A stretch of DNA of 12,347 bases from positions 1 to 12,347 of the forward strand of contig CAZTYH010000083.1 in assembly GCA_964617565.1 (NCBI GenBank). The letters are read 5' to 3'. The position numbers and the translations under genes were made by a program. Positions 6,771 through 12,347 of this stretch are shown one piece after another (within the stretch, counting starts at the first letter, position 1; every line of letters begins with the position of its first letter). The stretch is from JAKJGV01 sp964617565 (GTDB lineage Bacteria > Verrucomicrobiota > Kiritimatiellia > CAIQIC01 > JAGNIJ01). The notes beneath the pieces are model-generated. The model was given only the letters and a program-made list of their open reading frames with translations. It ran no database searches and was not told the DNA's origin.

Positions 6771-6773
6771 AAG

Positions 6774-7997
6774 TCAGCGGCGTTCTTCTTTCAACGGCAG
6801 GATTGTCCACGCCGGGCCTGAAGGAGATTCCTGCACTTGAAGCAGTTCAAATGATGCTTGAGCCCGGTCACCAGCCTTGTTGAGCGTCAGATTGCCGCTC
6901 ATGCCTTCTTGTTTCGCCGCAATTTGCGGGATGAGATTTCTCAACACATCGGCGTCGGCTTTCCTTCCCGCGCGCAAGTGAGCCCGGACCAGAAGCCAGA
7001 CGGCATCGTAGGCAGCCAGCGCGTAGGATTCGGGCTTGCGCCCGAGTTGTGCCTGCAGGCGAACCATCAGATCCTCAGCCTCTTTTCCGCTCGCACCCTT
7101 CATCTGCGGAGCCGTCAGGCGGACTTTCGCTGCAAGGCGTCCTGCCTGTTCGTCAGACACAACCAAAGGATTCATAGCCACGCCGTCGCTCGCATACCAG
7201 GGCAGAGAGGATAGCACCGTGCTGCCTGCGGCCGCCTGCATCAGGGGAATTGCTTCCTCAAAAGCAACCATGAATACGGCGATCTGGGCTGCACCAAACG
7301 CGGAAGCCGTTTCTTCAATGCATTGACGCAATTGCTCCGCAACAGCCTCCGCATCCATGTGAACATGATCATACCGTACGCCGCGCATCAGGAATCCGCC
7401 CTGGGCCAGGAAGACTTGCCGCAATCCCGAAAGCAAATCCATCGCATACTGATCGTCCCTCCAGACGGGAACAACCACGCGCTTTCCGTCCGAGATGATG
7501 CGCTCCGCCATAACGCGCGCCTGATAGCTGTCGTCCGGCGCCAGCCGGAACAAATTGTCGCCCGCAATGGCCAAAGATGGCGCGGTGCTTGAAGGGCTGA
7601 CGAAGATCATCCCGAGCCGATTGGCCCACGGGACGATTTGAAACGCTTCCTCGCTGGTGTCCGGACCGACCACGGAAAACAAGCCGGACTGGCGCAAGAT
7701 GTGCATTTGCTCATAGGCCTGCTCGGGGTTTGATCCCGTGTCTTTATAGGTGATGCGTACTTCGACCGGCCGTCCCCTATATTGAATCGTCCTCCCAACA
7801 TCCGCCACCGCGATTTCCATGGCGGCACGTTGACCGATGCCGGACTGCGCCAAGTCGCCTGTAAGAGATAAAAGCGCTCCGAGTTCTATCACATGCGACT
7901 TTGCGCCGCCGCTCCGCCACGTCCGGCACCCGGCACCAAGGATAACAATCACCACCCAAGTAAGTACGGGTAAAAGCCTGCATGTGGTCTTATTCAC
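6774..7997 (-). CDS. Branched-chain amino acid-type ABC transporter substrate-binding lipoprotein (LivJ/LivK-like)
   Basis: A 407-residue extracytoplasmic solute-binding protein of the Peripla_BP_6 (type I, leucine-isoleucine-valine) class. A hydrophobic signal (LLPVLTWVVIVILGAGC) ends at Cys24, the likely lipid-anchored residue; Gly at -3 is slightly unusual for a lipobox. The mature part has VIELGALLSLTGDLAQSG (about 36-52), VVGPDTSEEAFQIVPWANRLGMIFVSPSSTAPSLA, DDSYQARVMAERI, and ESYALAAYDAVWLLVRAHLRAG, all in family order. The GTG at 7997 is chosen because GAGAAAGGG lies about 7 bases upstream and it gives a proper signal peptide; the frame stays open another 54 codons upstream, which would bury the signal. 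No permease or ATPase gene is adjacent, so it is an orphan: either partner genes are elsewhere, or it works as a sensor. It is divergent from the PilZ gene. The ligand is unknown. Confidence 0.9.
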   Translation of the reverse strand: MNKTTCRLLPVLTWVVIVILGAGCRTWRSGGAKSHVIELGALLSLTGDLAQSGIGQRAAMEIAVADVGRTIQYRGRPVEVRITYKDTGSNPEQAYEQMHILRQSGLFSVVGPDTSEEAFQIVPWANRLGMIFVSPSSTAPSLAIAGDNLFRLAPDDSYQARVMAERIISDGKRVVVPVWRDDQYAMDLLSGLRQVFLAQGGFLMRGVRYDHVHMDAEAVAEQLRQCIEETASAFGAAQIAVFMVAFEEAIPLMQAAAGSTVLSSLPWYASDGVAMNPLVVSDEQAGRLAAKVRLTAPQMKGASGKEAEDLMVRLQAQLGRKPESYALAAYDAVWLLVRAHLRAGRKADADVLRNLIPQIAAKQEGMSGNLTLNKAGDRAQASFELLQVQESPSGPAWTILPLKEERR

Positions 7998-8057
7998 GTA
8001 TAAGCCCTTTCTCGGTAGCACATCCGGGAAAGCGGGAGGGCGCTCCTTCCATCCTCC

Positions 8058-8091
8058 CCGCTCCTGGTTCACTATATCCCGCCGCTCCTGG
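8058..8091. promoter_or_regulatory. Direct repeats flanking a possible minus-strand -10 box
   Basis: The 10-base word CCGCTCCTGG occurs at 8058-8067 and 8082-8091, 24 bases apart, in the 191-base divergent region between the lipoprotein and PilZ genes. Between them, read on the minus strand, lies TATAGT (8076-8071), a near-consensus -10 element that would give the lipoprotein gene a leader of roughly 65 bases. The -35 is poor (TTCTAT-like). A repeated word on either side of a -10 is a common operator arrangement. The promoter call is weak; the repeat itself is plain. Confidence 0.35.
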
Positions 8092-8188
8092 AGATAGAAA
8101 CCTTTTTCAAGAGCGGAAAAGGGCCGAATTTCGTCTCGTCTCGTTACCGGAAATAGCATAGGTTTTTTGCTTTTACGGGAGCCGGAAC

Positions 8189-8593
8189 ATGAGTGTTCAA
8201 CTTCAAGTAAGGAATCGTTGGGAAGAGAAGCGCAATTACTTCCGCATTGCGTGCAACCTCACGGCGGAACTCGCGGTTGGTTCCAAGGTGTTCGGTTTTC
8301 TTTTCACCCGCAGCGCTCGATTTCAAGTGCAGATCAAGGACCGATCCACCGCCGGCATGCGCGTCGTCTCCGAACAACACGTTCCCTGTGGGGCCGCCGT
8401 GGAAGTGCGGGTTAAAATCAACACCGAGGGCATCTCCCAAGTCCTCAAGCTCCACGGCCGCGTGGTCTCGTCCACGACCAACGATTCCAACCAGTGTGTC
8501 GCTGGAATCCAATTACGCACCCGGCCGACACGGGAGATGGATCTGTGGATACACGATGTGGCCGAGAGCATCAGGCGCATGACCGGACATTAA
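8189..8593 (+). CDS. PilZ domain protein (cyclic di-GMP effector)
   Basis: A 134-residue, single-domain protein. The cyclic di-GMP binding signature is complete: RNYFR (RxxxR) at residues 15-19 and DRSTAG (DxSxxG) at 51-56, followed by strands MRVVSEQ, AAVEVRVKIN, VLKLHGRVVSS and CVAGIQLRTRP, the usual PilZ barrel order. A C-terminal helix (EMDLWIHDVAESIRRM) follows. There is no signal peptide. It should bind cyclic di-GMP and act on a partner protein, as PilZ proteins do in motility, exopolysaccharide or secretion control; the partner cannot be read from here. GGAG (8178-8181) lies 7 bases ahead of the ATG. It is divergent from the lipoprotein gene and 112 bases before the flavoprotein gene on the same strand. 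Between residues 29 and 46 there is a short insertion (GSKVFGFLFTRSARF) between the two motifs. Confidence 0.88.
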   Translation: MSVQLQVRNRWEEKRNYFRIACNLTAELAVGSKVFGFLFTRSARFQVQIKDRSTAGMRVVSEQHVPCGAAVEVRVKINTEGISQVLKLHGRVVSSTTNDSNQCVAGIQLRTRPTREMDLWIHDVAESIRRMTGH

Positions 8594-8617
8594 AGCGATT
8601 CCCCTTCCGAACCCCAT

Positions 8618-8648
8618 AAAAAAATCGCGTGTCACGCTCGAAACACGC
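8618..8648 (-). terminator. Possible minus-strand intrinsic terminator
   Basis: GCGTGT (8627-8632) pairs with ACACGC (8643-8648) around a 10-base loop. Read on the minus strand the stem is followed by GA and a run of seven T (complement of AAAAAAA, 8618-8624), the layout of a rho-independent terminator. No minus-strand gene ends here, so it would stop antisense transcription into the PilZ gene. The six-base stem and long loop make this weak. Confidence 0.3.
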
Positions 8649-8705
8649 CCGCGCAGGATGTAAGTTGTGCCTGGTTTGAGACTCCGAAGAAGCGGTGGAC
8701 GTGGA

Positions 8706-10460
8706 ATGGAGAAAAAGAAACCAGAAGACTCGATGCTTTCGGCAACAGCCGGAAAAGCAACCTCCCCGCGTGATTTCGATCAAATCCGCGTGAGCGTCCC
8801 CTGCCAGCACGCATGCCCCGCGCGTACGGACATCCCCGGATATCTCGCGGCTATTGCCGAAGGCGATTACGAACGCGCATACCGTATCAATTTGAGAGAC
8901 AATGTTTTCCCGGGCGTGCTGGGGCGAGTCTGTACGCGCCCATGTGAAGAAGTATGCCGCCACGGCTATGAGGGGCTTGGCGAACCAGTCGCCATCTGCA
9001 CATCCAAGTGTGCAGCAGCGGATTTCCGAGCAAGCAACGAACCGATCGTGCTGGAGCGCTTATTCCCGGACAGCGGCAAGCGTGTGGCGGTTGTCGGCGC
9101 AGGCCCGGCAGGGCTAACCGTCGCGCGCGAGCTCGCGCGATTCGGGCACCACGTCGAGATATTTGAGCAGGATGACCGCCCCGGCGGCTTGATGGTGCAA
9201 GGCATTCCGGCATTCCGCCTGCCGCGCGAGGTCGTTGAAACAGAAATCGCCCAGGTCCTGGCATCCGGCATTCCTTTGCATCTTGGATCAACAGCCGACC
9301 TCGAAGCATTACGCAGGAGTTTCGACGCCGTGATATGGGCCACGGGCGCGCAGGATCCGATAATGCCCGACCTGCCCGGCGTGGAGCTGAAAGAGGTGGC
9401 GCACGGCCTGCCGTTTCTGCGGCAAGTGAACCGCGGCGAGAAACTGCCTGTGGGCGACCGCGTTGTAGTGATCGGCGGCGGCTTCACCGCGGTGGATTGC
9501 GCGCGGATGGCCCGCCGGCTGGGAGCAAAACAAATCAGCGTTTTCTATCGGCGCTCGGAAAAAGAGATGTACATCACCCCCGCAGAAATCGAGGCCATGA
9601 GGGCTGAAGGAATTGCATTTTCAACGCAGGTGATGCCTTTGGGGTTCAGCGGCAATGGCCGGGTTCAAAGCGTAAAACTGGCGCGCACGCAGCCGGGCGC
9701 ACCCGACGAGTTGGGACGCCGGATGTATGAACAGATGCCGGGTACAGAATTCGCGATTGAAACCGACACGGTGTTGCTGGGCGTCGGCCAGCGCCCCATC
9801 CTGCCTGTCGCGCTGCACGAAACGGGAGGGCCAATCTTCCTTGCCGGCGATGTCGCGACAGGATCAACTTCGTTGATAGATGCCATCGGTCACGCCCAAC
9901 GCTGCGCGCGCAAGGTGGACGACTTTCTGATGAGTGCGCGTCGCGTGGGCGACGAAATGGAGATCGGCCCAATCGTGCGGGGAACAGGCCGCACGCGCGA
10001 GATGGACGCCATTCCGCGTCAGCCCATGAAAATGTCGCGCTTCGACCCGGCCGCGCCGGATCGTGAAGTGGAGACGGGCTTCACGCAGGAGCAGGCGGCG
10101 GTTGAGGCGCTGCGCTGCTATCAATGCCAATACCTTTTCGAAATAGACAACAAGCGGTGCATCTACTGCGATCTGTGCGTGGCCGCATGTCCGGTACCAA
10201 AATGCATCGTCAAGACCGCCGCGGTGACTCGCGACACAGATGGCCGTTGGAAGGGGTTCAAGGAATCCACAAGTCCGAAAGACTACAACTTGCTGTGCAT
10301 TGATCCGGACCTCTGTATCCGCTGCGATATCTGCGTCAAGATTTGCCCGGTGAACTGCATCCCGGCGAAACGCATGGACCTGCAACTTGCGGCACCGGGC
10401 GCAACGGGTTCGTACGAGTTGTCTGTGCGCAAACCGGAAAAGGAGACCTCTCATGGCTGA
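8706..10460 (+). CDS. GltD-like NAD(P)H/FAD oxidoreductase with C-terminal two-[4Fe-4S] ferredoxin domain
   Basis: A 584-residue cytoplasmic flavoprotein related to the small subunit of glutamate synthase. An N-terminal Fe-S-binding helical domain has CQHACP (C33, C37), VCTRPCEEVC (C76, C80, C84) and ICTSKC (C98, C102). The FAD-binding Rossmann motif GAGPAG is at 131-136, the PGGLMVQGIPAFRLP loop follows, and the NAD(P)H-binding GGGFTAVD is at 257-264. The FAD-closing LAGDVATGSTSLIDAIGHAQRCA is near 380. CYQC (471-474) precedes two full CxxCxxCxxxCP clusters at C485-C495 and C537-C547. It would pass electrons from NAD(P)H through FAD to Fe-S centres and a partner. No glutamate synthase large subunit is adjacent, so GltD function is unlikely. 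The start is not certain: ATG 8706 has a weak site, and GTG 8667, 8 bases after AGGA, would add 13 residues. Its stop overlaps the next gene by 8 bases. Confidence 0.92.
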   Translation: MEKKKPEDSMLSATAGKATSPRDFDQIRVSVPCQHACPARTDIPGYLAAIAEGDYERAYRINLRDNVFPGVLGRVCTRPCEEVCRHGYEGLGEPVAICTSKCAAADFRASNEPIVLERLFPDSGKRVAVVGAGPAGLTVARELARFGHHVEIFEQDDRPGGLMVQGIPAFRLPREVVETEIAQVLASGIPLHLGSTADLEALRRSFDAVIWATGAQDPIMPDLPGVELKEVAHGLPFLRQVNRGEKLPVGDRVVVIGGGFTAVDCARMARRLGAKQISVFYRRSEKEMYITPAEIEAMRAEGIAFSTQVMPLGFSGNGRVQSVKLARTQPGAPDELGRRMYEQMPGTEFAIETDTVLLGVGQRPILPVALHETGGPIFLAGDVATGSTSLIDAIGHAQRCARKVDDFLMSARRVGDEMEIGPIVRGTGRTREMDAIPRQPMKMSRFDPAAPDREVETGFTQEQAAVEALRCYQCQYLFEIDNKRCIYCDLCVAACPVPKCIVKTAAVTRDTDGRWKGFKESTSPKDYNLLCIDPDLCIRCDICVKICPVNCIPAKRMDLQLAAPGATGSYELSVRKPEKETSHG

Positions 10461-11931
10461 CGTCCTCGATCTCCTGCTGATCTTTCCGAACAACCGCGTA
10501 CGCGCCTATGGAACGCTGGCCGCGGACATCGCCGCGGTGATTCCGCCTGTGCAATCGGGAATGACGGCGGCGTATCTGCGCGAGCGCGGGCACACGGTCA
10601 AGATTCTGGATGCCGATGCGCTGGAGTGGCTGCCCGGCCGGGTCGGGCGCGAAGTCGCGGCGTTGCGGCCGCGGCTGGTGATGTTGAGTACGGACCATGT
10701 AAATTCGGGCGACGTCACCAAGATGGCGGCGGCCTGCGAAACGGTGGCGGCGATCCACGCGGAAGCGCCGGGCGTCCCGGTGTTGCTGGACGGCGTCGTG
10801 CCCACGGCGTATCCGCGGTGGATGCTGGAAGACGAAGGCGCGGACTATGTTTGCCAGGGCGAGCCGTATGAGCCGATCCTGAAACTGGTGGAAAAACTGA
10901 AGGCGGAGGGGCCGGAAGCACGCGTGGGAACCAACGAGATCCGCGGAATCTGGGCGCGCTACGGCGACGAGATCGTCGAAAGTCTCCGCGCCCCGATGTT
11001 CCACAACGTGGATGAGCTCCCGATGACGGCTTGGGATCTCATGCCGCCGTCGAACTATCGCACCTATCATTGGCATTGCTTCGACCGACTCGATCAACGC
11101 AGTCCATACGCCGCAATCTTCACCAACCTCGGCTGTCCTTACGGCTGCACGTTCTGCAGCGTGAACGTCGTCGCGGGCGGCCCGAACTTCCGCACGCACT
11201 CACCGGAATACGTGATGCGGGAACTCGAAGTGTTGAAGAAGGTGTACAACGTGACCAACGTCCGCATCCTCGATAACGTTTTCACGATCCGCGAAGACAT
11301 CGTCGAAGAGCTTTGCGACCGGATCATCGCTTCCGGCATGGATTTCAACCTGTGGGCCTACGCGCGCGTGGAATCCGTCCGCAGCCTCGACCTGCTGAAA
11401 AAGATGCGCAAGGCGGGTATCCGCTGGATCTGCTACGGCATAGAGGCGGCACATGAACGCGTTCGCGCGGCCGTGGACAAGCCCTCCAATCCCGAGGTCA
11501 TAGCCCGGGCGCTGGAGTGGACGAAGGAAGCGGGCATCTGGATTTTAGGCAACTTCATTTTCGGATTGCCGGAAGACGACATGGAATCCATGCAGATGTC
11601 GCTGGATATGGCCAAGGAATACAACTTCGAGTGGGCCAATTTCTATTGCGCGATGGCCTATCCGGGCACGAAGCTGTACGAGGAGATGAAAGCAGCCGGT
11701 GTTGAATTGCCGAAAGACTGGTCGGGTTACGGGCAATTATCGGCCAACGCGCAACCGCTGCCGACGAAGTACGTGACGGCGAAAGAGATCCTGGCCTTCC
11801 GCGATGCGGCTTTCATCGAATATTTTTCAAGTCCTCGCTACCTGGACATGCTGGAAAAAACCTTCGGGCCGGATGCCCGGGACTACGTGCTTCGCATTCT
11901 CGAGCATAAAATCGTACGCAATCTCCGATGA
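10453..11931 (+). CDS. B12-binding-type radical SAM protein
   Basis: A 492-residue protein. Residues about 1-150 form a cobalamin-binding-like Rossmann domain (LLLIFPNN, SGMTAAYLRERGHTVKILDADA, PRLVMLSTDHVNSGD, GADYVCQGEPYEPI); the DxHxxG lower-ligand motif is not seen, as in many proteins of this class. The radical SAM core follows, with the cluster motif CPYGCTFC (C228, C232, C235), VRILDNVFT, FNLWAYARVESV, and the GIEAAHERVRAAVDKP and NFIFGLPEDDMESM stretches. It should cleave S-adenosylmethionine reductively and carry out a radical reaction, possibly a methylation; the substrate is unknown. ATG 10453 follows AGGAGA with good spacing and lies inside the end of the flavoprotein gene, so the two are translationally coupled. 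An upstream in-frame extension to 10387 is not credible. Similar proteins modify lipids, cofactors, antibiotics or peptides, and nothing here selects among these. Confidence 0.92.
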   Translation: MADVLDLLLIFPNNRVRAYGTLAADIAAVIPPVQSGMTAAYLRERGHTVKILDADALEWLPGRVGREVAALRPRLVMLSTDHVNSGDVTKMAAACETVAAIHAEAPGVPVLLDGVVPTAYPRWMLEDEGADYVCQGEPYEPILKLVEKLKAEGPEARVGTNEIRGIWARYGDEIVESLRAPMFHNVDELPMTAWDLMPPSNYRTYHWHCFDRLDQRSPYAAIFTNLGCPYGCTFCSVNVVAGGPNFRTHSPEYVMRELEVLKKVYNVTNVRILDNVFTIREDIVEELCDRIIASGMDFNLWAYARVESVRSLDLLKKMRKAGIRWICYGIEAAHERVRAAVDKPSNPEVIARALEWTKEAGIWILGNFIFGLPEDDMESMQMSLDMAKEYNFEWANFYCAMAYPGTKLYEEMKAAGVELPKDWSGYGQLSANAQPLPTKYVTAKEILAFRDAAFIEYFSSPRYLDMLEKTFGPDARDYVLRILEHKIVRNLR

Positions 11932-12003
11932 ATTATCACGGGCGAGTTGCCCAGACATGAACGAGAACGCTCTTCTTCCTGCAGGTAGGCCGCAGGCGAT
12001 GCT

Positions 12004-12347
12004 TCAACACTTTGGAAGAATCAAGGTAATGCGCGTTCCGCTGCCGGGAGTGGAGGCAACCTTCAGGTCGCCGCCGAAATGCACAGCCCGTTCCCGTATC
12101 CGGAACAGCCCCAATCCGACTGACCTGAGCCTGCTCACATCGAAACCCCTGCCCCGATCTCTAAGTTCAACGCGAATCGTCTCTCCGCCGGAGAGACTCA
12201 CACGCAACCCGGCCTTCCTGCTTCCGGCATGCTTAACGATATTCAGCAGCAATTCGCGCACCGCGCGACAAATGAACACACGCATGGCTTCCGATTTTGG
12301 CTCCGCGACGGCACTCACCTTCAATGTCACAACCAATCCGCATTGGT
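12004..12347 (-). CDS. Sensor histidine kinase, C-terminal ATPase domain; 5' end outside window
   Basis: The frame is open through the right edge, so only the last 114 or so residues of the protein are present. They form a HATPase domain of the kind found in NarX/DegS-type (HisKA_3) kinases: N-box AVRELLLNIVKHAGSRKAGL with Asn at bases 12243-12241, the G1-type DRGRGFD, and the closing GLGLFRIRERAVHFGGDLKVASTPGSGTRITLILP, which holds the G2-type GLGL and the terminal GSGT. The dimerisation/phosphoacceptor helix and sensor region must lie beyond base 12347. It converges on the radical SAM gene; the 72-base gap (11932-12003) has only short GC stems without T-runs. The cognate response regulator is not in the window. 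The domain call is firm, and the stimulus unknown. Confidence 0.9.
   Translation of the reverse strand, partial: QCGLVVTLKVSAVAEPKSEAMRVFICRAVRELLLNIVKHAGSRKAGLRVSLSGGETIRVELRDRGRGFDVSRLRSVGLGLFRIRERAVHFGGDLKVASTPGSGTRITLILPKC

Noticed and set aside
6490..6810. 106-codon minus-strand open frame between the convergent genes
   Set aside because: It crosses the REP-like and tandem hairpin elements and overlaps both well-supported flanking genes; the MPRQARHD stretch is what a REP-like palindrome gives when translated.
11940..11996. Hairpins after the radical SAM gene as terminators (GGGC/GCCC at 11940-11952; CCTGC/GCAGG at 11978-11996)
   Set aside because: Stems of 4-5 bases and no following T-run on either strand.

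Overview
The window reads as chromosomal DNA of a GC-rich bacterium, probably from an uncultured lineage. Class II (cobalamin-dependent) ribonucleotide reductase, a B12-type radical SAM protein, an N-terminally Fe-S-linked GltD-like flavoprotein, a lipoprotein with a lipobox, and dispersed intergenic palindromes fit a PVC-adjacent or Hydrogenedentota-like anaerobe or facultative anaerobe. That placement is an impression from protein style, not a demonstrated assignment. Nothing in the window looks viral or plasmid-borne, and I see no transposase, tRNA, rRNA or CRISPR array.

Layout. Bases 2-712 hold the C-terminal part of the ribosome-assembly GTPase Der. After a 168-base gap with two NrdR-like half-palindromic boxes comes nrdJ (881-3811), the adenosylcobalamin-dependent ribonucleotide reductase. 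Bases 3888-6016 form a plus-strand accessory block: a GNAT acetyltransferase, a small STAS/SpoIIAA-like protein, an AT-richer gap of about 340 bases with an 18-base interrupted palindrome, and an AraC-type regulator fused to a GyrI-like effector-binding domain. The regulator has a well-formed internal ribosome binding site and ATG exactly at the domain junction. A secreted protein of unknown function (6079-6585) follows.

Bases 6586-6773 lie between convergent genes and are filled with palindromes: one REP-like imperfect hairpin and two copies of a 19-base hairpin sequence, TTTTCCAATGCCTGGAAAA, exactly 31 bases apart. An orphan branched-chain amino-acid-type substrate-binding lipoprotein (6774-7997, minus strand) comes next. 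It is divergent from a PilZ-domain protein (8189-8593), with a 191-base shared control region between them.

The last part (8706-11931) is a translationally coupled pair: a GltD-like NAD(P)H/FAD/Fe-S oxidoreductase with a C-terminal two-cluster ferredoxin, overlapping by 8 bases with a B12-binding-type radical SAM protein. The simplest joint reading is that the flavoprotein supplies low-potential electrons to the radical SAM enzyme; the product of the pair is unknown. The window closes with the ATPase domain of a histidine kinase on the minus strand, which runs off the end.

Most genes are recognisable families. The parts most worth a second look are the flavoprotein/radical SAM pair, the internal start in the AraC-GyrI gene, the helically phased hairpin pair at 6720-6770, and the phased NrdR-like boxes before nrdJ.
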